Shown here piece after piece: positions 7,602 to 15,558 of a stretch of DNA of 58,025 nucleotides; the stretch's first letter is position 1, and each line of letters starts with the position of its first letter. The notes beneath the pieces are model-generated. The model was given only the letters and a program-made list of their open reading frames with translations. It was not told where the DNA came from and did not search any database. Both the position numbers and the translations under genes were made by a program. The stretch lies in the NCBI GenBank assembly GCA_910588065.1, contig CAJUPZ010000018.1, positions 1 through 58,025 of the forward strand, read 5' to 3'. The DNA is from an uncultured Muribaculaceae bacterium. Its GTDB lineage: Bacteria > Bacteroidota > Bacteroidia > Bacteroidales > Muribaculaceae.

Positions 7602-10289
7602 TTAAAGGTTCAGTACCTTGCCCTCTTTGTTTACACGCTGGGCAAATGCGAGTGACTTTGAGATGCCGGACTTTGACCAGTCGCGGCAATATACCTCGAT
7701 GGCTTCCTGATGTGTGCAGCCCAATTCCCGTTTGTAGAGTTTTAGGGCTTCCTTCTCGGCTCGCTCCGTAGTATACGTCATGTAGCACTCTCGGGGTTCC
7801 TCTACACCGAACACATTGCCGTTGGCACCCCGGCGGATGAAGACCTCCCGGAAGAATGAGCGTCCGTCCTTGTTTTCAAGCCGGTTGATTGTGAAGATTT
7901 TCCTGCAGTCCACATCGGTAAGACCAAGGATCTTTTTGATTTCATCAAAACGTTCCTTGAACTTCGATTGGTCAAGAAGCATCACAACATCGGAGTTGTT
8001 GATAATTGCCTCCTTGACAATCTCTGAACCGATAATGTCCTGTATTTCCTGCGTCACCACACCGACTGATGCCCAGAACTTACGGGCGGTCTTGTATAAA
8101 TACTTGATGTATTCTGCCATGAGCGGCGATGCTATGGCTTTCCAGGCTTCCTCAATCACAAGGACTTTGCGGTTCTTTTTCAGACGCATTTTCTGAAGGA
8201 AGACATCCATAATTATTAGTGTGACTATGGGGAACAGTTTCTTGTTCTCTTTGATGGCGTCCACTTCGAACACTATGAAGGTCTCGTCAAAGAGGGTCGA
8301 ATCGACATTCTCGTTGAGAATCTTCTCATAAGCGCCTCCCTTGTAGAATGGTTGGAGCATAGTTGAATAGGTCGAGTAACTGATTGTAGTGATGTCGTTC
8401 TCAGTACATATCTGCTCCAGGCGGTCAAAGGAGTAGTCAAAGAATGAGTTGAAACTGAGTTCGGTGACTTTCAATGCAGCTCGTCTGGCTTCAAGCACCT
8501 GAATCTGTTTGCGCACCATCGCATCCACTTCTATTGGTGGCATATTGGTGTTCTTACGGCTTGCTGATGCAAAGAGATTCTTCTGAAGAACCTCGCGCTG
8601 CTCGTCGGAATATTTGGTAAATCCGTTGAAATACGCGTCGTAGTAATCGATGATAATCTGTTCCACGATTCGGAACTCGATTTCCGGAATCTTGCTGTCC
8701 GAGCCTTTCCAAATCATCAGAATCAGATTCTTCAGAAAGTCAATCTTCTCGATGTTATATTCGTTTCTGCTAATTTTGAACGGATTCATTGTAATAGGCT
8801 TCTCCTCTGTATAAGCGATATACTTGCCACCAAGATATTCGCATAATCCTTCGTAGGAGTTTCCGGTATCGACCATTACTACATCGGTATTCTGCTCATG
8901 AAGTTGACGAACCACCGAGTTCATGTGGAACGACTTCCCACTTCCCGACGGGCCAAGACAGAAAAAATTGGAGTTGTCGGTCAACTTGTTAGCTCCTTCC
9001 TTGCCGGATATGTCAATGGCGACAGGCACCCCCTGGCGATCCGTGTAGTAGACTTTCAGCGGTGTGTCCTCAGAGTGCTGGGCTTGTTCTTTATACATGA
9101 GGCACATGGCAGCATCTGAAATGGTCAGGAATCGGTCATATTCGGGATTCATCTTGAAACAGTTTCCGGGAAATGAGTTTACAAACAGTTCCAACTGATT
9201 GTAACTCTTTCTGGAAATGTGAATGCCTAATCTTCCGAAAACATTTTCAAGATGGTTGGTGGGCGTCTGAAGATCAACGCCTTTCCTGCACGTCACCATG
9301 ATGTTGAAGTGGGCATATACTAGTTGTTTGTTTTCGCGTGCAATTACCTCCTGAACCTTTTCTATATCCTCCACGGCTATCTGATTGCCGGGATTGGGAA
9401 CTGACGCATGGCGGTTACGTTTCTTCTCAAGCATGGCAAGCTCACGCTTTTGGCCTGGCATGAATATCATCTGGTTATATACAATAGATTCAATCCCTGG
9501 AATAGAGTCAAGTACTGACATGAGGTCAATAGGGAGAGAGGTGTTGTTTACCTCCATGTTTGTGAAGGGACGTATCTGTGTAGGAAGATTGATGCAGTCA
9601 ACATCGACAAGTGAATAGATCTTACAGTTTTTATCTCCCATACCCACACATTCCTCGTCAGCCTTGAAACTTGATACTGAAATCCTTTGGTTGGCAAAAT
9701 CCATTGCAAAAAAACGGTCAACAACGGAAGTTGCTTCCTCCTTATTGAGAAAACGGGCCTTTATGCCTGCGTCTCGAAGCTGGTCAGCAACTTTGCGTAC
9801 TTTCACGAGAAAGTCACGCCATTTTTTACCATCGTAGCTGAAAATTCGGTTTTTCTTACACTCCTGGGTTATTGTCAGGTAAGTGAAGGAATCTGTGTAT
9901 TCTCGGTTTTTGAAATAGTCAAAATAAGCGTTTGACAGGAACTCTCGCTTTTCCGAAGTTTCGGCAGCAAACTTACGGCGCGTTAATATATCTTGCTTGT
10001 GTAACGCATATTCTTCACCCAGTGTGGCGCAGATTGCAGAGAAGAGTTTTGTATAGTCGTAGTAAGCGTCGATGTTGCCACCGAATTTGGCTACAGGATT
10101 CTCTATACGCATCATGGCTGAGACTTCGCCGGTTTTGCTGTAGAGGACACCGATGCCATCTGTTTCCTCAATGGTAAAATAAATGTCCTGAAATATGCGG
10201 CTACGTTTTCCACCTGTGCCAAATGCCCAGACGGAAACAGCCATGCCAAGGCATATAGCCAAAAATATTATGATGACGTAAATGGTCAT
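7602..10289 (-). CDS. traG: Conjugation ATPase TraG (VirB4 family)
   Basis: An 895-residue ATPase that would power pilus assembly and DNA transfer at the inner membrane. One hydrophobic segment at residues 4-22 anchors the N-terminus. The Walker A motif GPSGSGKS is at about 446-453, followed by the conserved DTGNSYEGLCEYLGG. The Walker B region KVLVIEEAWKAI lies near 707-718, followed by the VirB4-type VGVVTQEIQDI. Length and motif order match Bacteroidetes TraG. It follows the fimbrillin-like lipoprotein gene by six bases and precedes the 849-residue secreted protein by nine. Nothing suggests inactivation. Confidence 0.96.
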   Translation of the reverse strand: MTIYVIIIFLAICLGMAVSVWAFGTGGKRSRIFQDIYFTIEETDGIGVLYSKTGEVSAMMRIENPVAKFGGNIDAYYDYTKLFSAICATLGEEYALHKQDILTRRKFAAETSEKREFLSNAYFDYFKNREYTDSFTYLTITQECKKNRIFSYDGKKWRDFLVKVRKVADQLRDAGIKARFLNKEEATSVVDRFFAMDFANQRISVSSFKADEECVGMGDKNCKIYSLVDVDCINLPTQIRPFTNMEVNNTSLPIDLMSVLDSIPGIESIVYNQMIFMPGQKRELAMLEKKRNRHASVPNPGNQIAVEDIEKVQEVIARENKQLVYAHFNIMVTCRKGVDLQTPTNHLENVFGRLGIHISRKSYNQLELFVNSFPGNCFKMNPEYDRFLTISDAAMCLMYKEQAQHSEDTPLKVYYTDRQGVPVAIDISGKEGANKLTDNSNFFCLGPSGSGKSFHMNSVVRQLHEQNTDVVMVDTGNSYEGLCEYLGGKYIAYTEEKPITMNPFKISRNEYNIEKIDFLKNLILMIWKGSDSKIPEIEFRIVEQIIIDYYDAYFNGFTKYSDEQREVLQKNLFASASRKNTNMPPIEVDAMVRKQIQVLEARRAALKVTELSFNSFFDYSFDRLEQICTENDITTISYSTYSTMLQPFYKGGAYEKILNENVDSTLFDETFIVFEVDAIKENKKLFPIVTLIIMDVFLQKMRLKKNRKVLVIEEAWKAIASPLMAEYIKYLYKTARKFWASVGVVTQEIQDIIGSEIVKEAIINNSDVVMLLDQSKFKERFDEIKKILGLTDVDCRKIFTINRLENKDGRSFFREVFIRRGANGNVFGVEEPRECYMTYTTERAEKEALKLYKRELGCTHQEAIEVYCRDWSKSGISKSLAFAQRVNKEGKVLNL

Positions 10290-10295
10290 ATTGTC

Positions 10296-11744
10296 TTAGA
10301 ATAAGTAGAAAAGTCGTAGTTTTAGTTGCGCGTATTGCTTTGAGTAATTTGAAATTACTACCCCCTTCTTCATCTCAATACCGTAAAAATGAAAATCGGA
10401 AGATTCCGAACTGGTAAGGTACTCCCCGGATAATGGTTCCACCCATTCCGCTAGCCTGGTGTTAGCGTAAGGTTGCATTAAATAGTAGACTTCTGCCATC
10501 TCTGCTAAGGTCGGTATGTAGCTACCATGACACTTTCCGATGATTGATAGCATTGAAGATTCATTATTCTTACCCTCCTTTTTGAGAAGTATTGATGTGA
10601 GTTTAGCGCCGTCTTTGTCCCCAAAAGCTGTATATTCCGGATATGGCATATCTGGTTTGTAGATGAGTCTTTCATCTACCTCTGAAGACGAATTGTTTAT
10701 AATACCCTCTGCATGTTTCCCGTCAATTGTGGCGAAGATTCTTCCACTTGAGTTTGTTTTATGTCCGAATGAATAAGTTCCTGTGACATCCTCAATTGCG
10801 ATGGCTTTGCCATGCCGTCCATCTGTTTGAAACACAACAGCAACAGTCATAGTATCGCGCTTTGCCACAATCAGTCCGTCTTTACGTAAATAGTTTCCAA
10901 CTGAAACACTATCAACAGTGGCAACTTTATTCAGTTCTGTTTTACGATCATTGTCAACCCATGATGACTTGGGGATAAGTCTCCCACCTTGTTCTACCAT
11001 TAGATTGAGCTGTGTCATGCTTCCGGCCGTCAACGGTGGCAATTTCGTTTCAAAAACGTATTCCCGACCACTGACCATAGCCGTGAGAACAATGTCAGAA
11101 GCAGATTCGCAAGGGATAAGATAAAAATCATGATTCCTGCCGTTGTTAAGTAGGCAGTCAGAAATAAGTACCACAGGCTTTCCTTCGCCAGAACTCTCAA
11201 TCCATTGTCCGACATAAGGCATGTATTTTGCTTTGTTTATAATTACATCTCCTTTGATTGTCAGCGACTCAAGGATGTCTCTTCGGTTGTCGCTTTGTAG
11301 AAAGAAACGAACCAAAGCCATTGTACTTTTGAATTTTATATGAAAAGACAGCCTATCGCCAACCGATCTTCCAATCTCATACCCATAGAGATGGTCCGAA
11401 AATGGGGCGGTCAGCGACAAGGTGTCTTTTGCAGAAAACGGCCAACATGCACTTACTGTTGCGGTGGTGTCAACTGTAAGGGTACGCCTTTCGGGTTGAA
11501 ATATGCCGTAGTTCGAAAATGGTTCGATAGCCATCGTTCCATCGGACGTGAGTCTTACTCCAATCCGGTCAACATCACCAATCGAGCTATCAGCCGATAT
11601 CTCCACTGGTCTTAGCTCATTACGCCAGGAATCACGCACCTCTATTGCTGCACGGGTCTGTTCCAGCGATATTTTCTTATCACCGGAACCAACACATGAC
11701 GAACAAGCAAGAGTAATACCCAGTATGTAATGAGATGCATACAT
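10296..11744 (-). CDS. Fimbrillin-like lipoprotein inside the conjugation operon
   Basis: With the start at 11,744 the product is 482 residues and begins with a lipoprotein signal (hydrophobic run, then LACSSC). The frame is open to 11,795, but that would put 17 hydrophilic residues before the signal and overlap traF. Segments such as ACWPFSAKD and HIKFKSTMALVRFFLQ followed by LTIKGDVI resemble the beta-sandwich repeats of fimbrillin (FimA/Mfa) family proteins, which are lipoprotein precursors of Bacteroidales surface pili. A gene of this type between traF and traG is not part of the CTnDOT layout. A role as pilus tip, adhesin or mating-pair stabiliser is inference. It could also be an unrelated surface lipoprotein. 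Confidence 0.65.
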   Translation of the reverse strand: MYASHYILGITLACSSCVGSGDKKISLEQTRAAIEVRDSWRNELRPVEISADSSIGDVDRIGVRLTSDGTMAIEPFSNYGIFQPERRTLTVDTTATVSACWPFSAKDTLSLTAPFSDHLYGYEIGRSVGDRLSFHIKFKSTMALVRFFLQSDNRRDILESLTIKGDVIINKAKYMPYVGQWIESSGEGKPVVLISDCLLNNGRNHDFYLIPCESASDIVLTAMVSGREYVFETKLPPLTAGSMTQLNLMVEQGGRLIPKSSWVDNDRKTELNKVATVDSVSVGNYLRKDGLIVAKRDTMTVAVVFQTDGRHGKAIAIEDVTGTYSFGHKTNSSGRIFATIDGKHAEGIINNSSSEVDERLIYKPDMPYPEYTAFGDKDGAKLTSILLKKEGKNNESSMLSIIGKCHGSYIPTLAEMAEVYYLMQPYANTRLAEWVEPLSGEYLTSSESSDFHFYGIEMKKGVVISNYSKQYAQLKLRLFYLF

Positions 11745-11766
11745 TTTACATGAGTTGTAATAGAGG

Positions 11767-12066
11767 TTAAAGACTTCTTGATCGAGCGTATACAAAAACG
11801 CCCTTGTCGCATTTTTTTGAATGGAGGCCTTTACGTTGTTTAAGCATTATGACGGCTACACCTACACCGATAGCAGCCACAAGCGTTATTAAACCCGCGA
11901 CAAATCCCATAGCGATATACATGACTATGAATCCGACAATGGCACCCCCGGCAGCCGCGGCCGCCCAATAAATGTACCGGCCTTGCAATCCCATAAGTTC
12001 AAGAGGCCGCTGTAGCCCCTTGAACATGGGATATGAAGGGTGATTTTCTTTGCCTGTTATGGCCAT
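11767..12066 (-). CDS. traF: Conjugative transposon protein TraF (DUF4133, VirB3-like)
   Basis: A 99-residue inner-membrane protein. The start MAITGKENHPSYPMFKGLQRPLE is followed by two adjacent hydrophobic segments (about 31-52 and 55-74) and a basic tail. The conserved FKGLQRPLELMGLQGRYI motif is characteristic of DUF4133/TraF proteins, which correspond to VirB3 and act with the VirB4 ATPase. It lies three bases after the traE stop codon. Its size is normal for the family. Confidence 0.92.
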   Translation of the reverse strand: MAITGKENHPSYPMFKGLQRPLELMGLQGRYIYWAAAAAGGAIVGFIVMYIAMGFVAGLITLVAAIGVGVAVIMLKQRKGLHSKKCDKGVFVYARSRSL

Positions 12067-12069
12067 GAA

Positions 12070-12429
12070 TCAGAGTCCGAAGAACAGCGGAAGTGCCTGG
12101 GCTGCCGCAACAAGGAAGATACATGCGCCAACAATCATCATAATAGATTTCTTGACGTCCTGCTCCTCGTTGTTCATCTTGATGTAGACTGAGATTGCGC
12201 CTACGATGGCAACAACACCGGCAATGGCGTAACAAAGTTTCACGACGATGGGAACATACTTGGCGATTTCTTCGGTAACGGTGGACAGTGCCGTTGTTCC
12301 GGCCTCATAATTGCCAGCCGAGTTCTGGGCGAACATTGCCACAGAGCCAACAATCATCATTATGCAGAACATCTGCACACGCTCACTTCCGAAAAAGGTC
12401 TTGAGCTTGGTTGAGATTTTTTTGAGCAT
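12070..12429 (-). CDS. traE: Conjugative transposon protein TraE (DUF4134, VirB2-like pilin)
   Basis: A 119-residue protein with a hydrophobic leader (about 20-34) ending near MFAQ, then two membrane segments at about 63-80 and 95-115 joined by the basic and acidic loop IKMNNEEQDVKKSIMM. This two-segment layout with the KKSIMMIVGACIFL motif is the DUF4134 family, the candidate major pilin of Bacteroidetes type IV secretion systems. A second copy lies immediately upstream. The 58-base gap between the two leaves room for a ribosome site but no obvious terminator. Confidence 0.9.
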   Translation of the reverse strand: MLKKISTKLKTFFGSERVQMFCIMMIVGSVAMFAQNSAGNYEAGTTALSTVTEEIAKYVPIVVKLCYAIAGVVAIVGAISVYIKMNNEEQDVKKSIMMIVGACIFLVAAAQALPLFFGL

Positions 12430-12487
12430 AAAATCTGAATTTATTAATTAAGTGATTGGTTATATTTAAGTTAGTGTTGTTTATGAG

Positions 12488-12838
12488 CTATATTCTATAT
12501 CCAAAAAAGGCCGGGAATACGGTGGACGCACCGATCAGAAACAAACAGGCTCCGAGTACCATCATTATCTCCTTTTTCACACCGTCTTCACCGGTGTTCA
12601 TTTTTATGTATATCTGTAAGGAGGCATAGATTACCACCAAGGACGCTATAGCATATATAAGGTAGAGGACATAGAGCATCATCGTAACTACGAAATCATG
12701 CTGCTTTGCCAAGGCATCAGCCCCCCAGCTATAATCTACACCGCCACACTTAGCCGATGCAGAGTTTGCCCATAGAAAACACAAGGCCAATAAGCCTGGA
12801 GTAAGAGCTTTTTTAATAATGATCCAAGCCGCCTGCAT
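12488..12838 (-). CDS. Second TraE-like pilin (DUF4134 paralogue)
   Basis: The chosen start at 12,838 gives 116 residues. The frame is open further upstream to 12,910, but that part reads as hydrophilic and lies inside the preceding gene. The leader ends near SASA, so mature protein would begin KCGGVDYSWG. Two membrane segments follow, joined by IKMNTGEDGVKKEIMMVLGACLFL, closely matching the neighbouring TraE copy. The two genes are therefore tandem paralogues that have diverged at the mature N-terminus. This copy alone has a Cys there. It may be a minor pilin or an alternative major subunit. Confidence 0.82.
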   Translation of the reverse strand: MQAAWIIIKKALTPGLLALCFLWANSASAKCGGVDYSWGADALAKQHDFVVTMMLYVLYLIYAIASLVVIYASLQIYIKMNTGEDGVKKEIMMVLGACLFLIGASTVFPAFFGYRI

Positions 12839-13292
12839 CGTTGTCCGTCGGATTGTTTTCTTCGGCGGAGATGCGTTTAACCCATATATTTTTGGCATCT
12901 GGGGTGGCACTTAATCCCTGTAAACTGTCCATCATTTCATTTTCATCAAGGCTTACTTCGGCAATCACTTCAACCTCTTCGGGCATTGTCTCAGCCAACT
13001 TGGTTTTCAAAGCCTCAGCGTCGGCACATTTATACTCCAAATCGTCAGTCAGGTCGCTAGCAATTTCTGCTACAGGAGTCGCGGATATCTCATTATTGCC
13101 GATGGAGAATCCTTCTTTGGTTTCTGCAACCTTTACAGGTTGATCTTCCATGAATGATGTATCGAATGTCTCAGTCTGCGAACCGTCCTCTTCGGACTTG
13201 CGACCTGCCGAGACATCGCGAACAATCGCCACAGAAAAATATATGATGTAGGCGATGGTGAGTATCAATGCAAATATTCCAAATGCGCTCAT
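12813..13292 (-). CDS. Acidic single-pass membrane protein, first gene of the tra operon
   Basis: A 159-residue protein with one membrane segment at residues 4-24 (FGIFALILTIAYIIYFSVAI), then a strongly acidic Ser-, Glu- and Asp-rich cytoplasmic or periplasmic tail without recognisable motifs. It stands where traD lies in CTnDOT, directly before the pilin genes, and overlaps the second TraE-like gene by 26 bases. I do not recognise a specific family. A role in regulating or anchoring early pilus assembly is a guess from position only. Confidence 0.65.
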   Translation of the reverse strand: MSAFGIFALILTIAYIIYFSVAIVRDVSAGRKSEEDGSQTETFDTSFMEDQPVKVAETKEGFSIGNNEISATPVAEIASDLTDDLEYKCADAEALKTKLAETMPEEVEVIAEVSLDENEMMDSLQGLSATPDAKNIWVKRISAEENNPTDNDAGGLDHY

Positions 13293-13655
13293 GAATTTGT
13301 TTTTTAGTTCATTTTTCTAATTGTGATGCAAAGGAAGATGATAAATGTGGAATCCAAAATTATATGCTGATTGACAACCTTTTATTTAATACTGTTTATA
13401 TAAATCCGGTTATTGTCACTGCGTTTTGGCACATCCCTGCTATATTTATCGAATTTACTCCTCCCAGTTCCTCGTGAGATAGTTTTAACCGCAAAGTTAT
13501 CAGCGGAGCATAATGCCAAGGGCCAGCTTCGTTTTGAACAAAACCCTTGTCGGATATGCTTCTATAAGCTGATTCTGGATGCGTATAAAACTTGTTCTCA
13601 CGAAGAAATGAAGGTTTCTATAAGTGAGGGAAATAATAATTAAAGTTGATAAAAT
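13293..13655. other. Divergent intergenic region between the tra operon and the Api92-like gene
   Basis: This 363-base stretch is AT-rich and separates two divergent transcription units. It contains the possible tra -7 box and a plus-strand open frame (13,413-13,643) that I do not accept as a gene. No strong hairpin or long repeat is visible. It is the natural place for control of conjugation genes. Confidence 0.5.
13355..13362 (-). promoter_or_regulatory. Possible -7 box for the tra operon
   Basis: On the minus strand this reads TAATTTTG, a match to the Bacteroides TAnnTTTG box, 63 bases upstream of the first tra gene. I see no good TTTG element at the expected spacing, so the site may need an activator. 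Confidence 0.35.
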
Positions 13656-14219
13656 ATGGCGAATTACTGCGACAGCACTTATCGAATTACAGGTGATGCA
13701 TCCGAACTTGATGCTCTCTTTGCTCTTATGCAAAAACTTGAAAAAGAAAAAGAGAATGGAAACTGGGTAGGGCATATTGTGGATGCTCTGAATGGCTCAC
13801 GCCCCGAGTATCTCTATGTAAGAGGATGGTGGGATGAACTTGAGAGAGAGGAGGACTGCATCAAGTTCAGACTTGAGTCGGCGTGGGAACCTCTACATGA
13901 GGCATGGGACTTCATATGCACGAAATTCAAGACCCTAAAAGCGTACTTCATCGGAGAAGAACCGGGATGCGAGGTGTTCTTGAAGCGTGATAATCCAGAG
14001 AAAGGATGGTTTCCAGACAACTATTATGTTGATGCTTGCACTCCCGATGAAGAATATATACACGAATACTTCACCAATATTGATGAAGCATTCCGTTTCA
14101 TAGAGCGCATATCCGCCACCAATATAATTACCGCAGAGAATGTAGAAGCTCTTAATCTCACATGGGGTGAGGAAAACGAGAATGCGTATATCTATTTGCA
14201 CGAATTTAAGGAAGTATGA
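13656..14219 (+). CDS. Api92-like (DUF1281-type) protein
   Basis: A 187-residue soluble acidic protein. It starts MANYCDSTYRITGDASEL, a pattern typical of Api92-like or DUF1281 proteins (an N- or A-rich start, WC or YC, then a beta strand with GD). The centre has WGEENENAYIYL near the C-terminus and RLESAWEPLHEAWDFIC in the middle, where the family places aromatic residues. Such proteins occur on conjugative elements and phages. Their role is unknown to me. It is the only plus-strand gene in the element part of the window and is flanked by a divergent control region and a hairpin, so it is its own transcription unit. Confidence 0.7.
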   Translation: MANYCDSTYRITGDASELDALFALMQKLEKEKENGNWVGHIVDALNGSRPEYLYVRGWWDELEREEDCIKFRLESAWEPLHEAWDFICTKFKTLKAYFIGEEPGCEVFLKRDNPEKGWFPDNYYVDACTPDEEYIHEYFTNIDEAFRFIERISATNIITAENVEALNLTWGEENENAYIYLHEFKEV

Positions 14220-14226
14220 TGACCGT

Positions 14227-14261
14227 CATCCCCGAAACCGCAAACAGCAGTTTCGGGGATG
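14227..14261. terminator. Hairpin between convergent genes
   Basis: A perfect 12-base inverted repeat (CATCCCCGAAAC at 14,227-14,238 and its complement at 14,250-14,261) with an 11-base loop lies between the convergent Api92-like gene and the XRE regulator. There is no strong T run on either side, so it may act as a weak two-way terminator or as an RNA-stabilising structure. Confidence 0.6.
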
Positions 14262-14272
14262 CCTATTCGACA

Positions 14273-14842
14273 TCATGTTGGTTCAGCCCTTTTTAGTTGC
14301 TTCATCGGATAGATACCAGCAATCTTGCATCCAATGAAGTATGCCCGTTTGAAATCCTCATACATCTCATCATCAAACCATTGTTTGGAGGTGAGAGTGA
14401 GTAGTAGGTTAGGCTCCTCAAACTTATCTGGACATATTATATAGTGACTTAGCTTGTAGCCGATACCATTGTTCCGATCGATTAATAAAGTACCGTCTGT
14501 TCCTATACTGATTGTTCCCACTCTGCAAATTATAGAGAATCCCTCTATTATATCAATAGGACTCATTTCATTCCAGTCTCCGACGAATACACACGCCATT
14601 TTTTCCTCTCTGGTCATAAGGATTGATTCCGGGTCAAGGAATGTTCTACGTTCATACACATAGTCATCTATGTTATCTACCATGAACACCTTTGCCACTC
14701 TTTCAAGCAGATGACTTGTGGCTTCCTGCAGACCATTTTCAAGGCACGAAACAGTACTCTGCGAAAGCTGCATAGACGCACCAAATTGTTTCTGCGTCAA
14801 GCCGCGCTCCTTGCGGAACTGCTTTAGGTTTATAAGTTTCAT
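14273..14842 (-). CDS. XRE-family transcriptional regulator
   Basis: A 189-residue protein. Residues 1-60 form a classical XRE helix-turn-helix: LKQFRKERGLTQKQFGASM, LSQSTVSCLENG, then a third helix. The remaining 125 residues are an unfamiliar C-terminal domain that may sense a partner or ligand. It overlaps the upstream DnaC-like gene by four bases and is the last gene of the 18,369-14,273 operon. In ICEs this type of gene usually controls excision or replication genes. Its target here is not known; the repeat cluster near 18,450 and the tra control region at 13,300-13,650 are candidates. Confidence 0.85.
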   Translation of the reverse strand: MKLINLKQFRKERGLTQKQFGASMQLSQSTVSCLENGLQEATSHLLERVAKVFMVDNIDDYVYERRTFLDPESILMTREEKMACVFVGDWNEMSPIDIIEGFSIICRVGTISIGTDGTLLIDRNNGIGYKLSHYIICPDKFEEPNLLLTLTSKQWFDDEMYEDFKRAYFIGCKIAGIYPMKQLKRAEPT

Positions 14843-15558
14843 TGTCTATATGATTGTCCTTGGTGTATAATCTTTTGATATATCTCCTGCAAACGATCGA
14901 CGACTCGCCAACCGTATTGTTTGAAAAGGTCATCAGACACAAGGTTTGTAGTAATAATAGTGAAGCTCATCGTCTCATAGCGTTTTTCGATTAATCGTCT
15001 GACAGGATGTGCCGGAGTCCCGAAAGACAATACCTCGCAAGGCTCCTCTCCTAAATCGTCTATGACAAGCAATGGTATGTTTTTGAGTTGCAGGATGTGA
15101 CTGTCATCCTGATTTTTATAATATTCACAAACTTCCGTAGCTGTTATGAAGCGATGTCCAAACTCAAAGTATTCTCCCATATAGTCAAACAGCCCCCTGG
15201 CGTTCAATATCCTTGACATCCTTACGATGGCTCTTGCAAGTGTTGTCTTGCCATTACCGGGCACTCCACAGAGCATCAACCCAGACTCCGGATATGGTTT
15301 GGTGAGATGGCGGATAACTCCAGCTATTGCCTCCTGAGTATTCTTGTCGCTTATAAATTCAGAATACCGAGATTGCACTTCTTCTTGATATAGTTTGTAC
15401 AGCAGAAGATAAGCATCCTTAGGCGGCATATTGAAACGGAAGCAAGGTGCGAGCTGATGTAAAGCTTTCACTGTTGAGACTTGGTTTGCAAGTTCAACTT
15501 CGGTTATGCCGAACTCTCCGAATATGTCACTTATAGTCTGCGCCTCATTCTTCTTCAT
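14839..15558 (-). CDS. DnaC/IstB-like AAA+ ATPase
   Basis: A start at 15,558 gives 239 residues (MKKNEAQTIS). The frame is open to 15,642, deep inside the preceding gene, which I reject. The Walker A motif GVPGNGKTT, the Walker B motif LLVIDDLGEEP and a downstream TIITTNL (sensor 1) identify a DnaC-like ATPase. Family members load a replicative helicase or assist a transposase or initiator. Here the gene follows another ATPase and an initiator-like protein, so helicase loading during element replication is most likely. It overlaps both neighbours (14 bases with the upstream gene, four with the XRE gene). Confidence 0.82.
   Translation of the reverse strand: MKKNEAQTISDIFGEFGITEVELANQVSTVKALHQLAPCFRFNMPPKDAYLLLYKLYQEEVQSRYSEFISDKNTQEAIAGVIRHLTKPYPESGLMLCGVPGNGKTTLARAIVRMSRILNARGLFDYMGEYFEFGHRFITATEVCEYYKNQDDSHILQLKNIPLLVIDDLGEEPCEVLSFGTPAHPVRRLIEKRYETMSFTIITTNLVSDDLFKQYGWRVVDRLQEIYQKIIHQGQSYRQ

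Noticed and set aside
13413..13643. Plus-strand open frame of 76 codons in the divergent control region
   Set aside because: Its only in-frame Met is far upstream in AT-rich promoter sequence, and the frame ends just before the Api92-like gene. The last 50 residues look somewhat protein-like, so a short non-ATG gene cannot be excluded, but I see no positive support.
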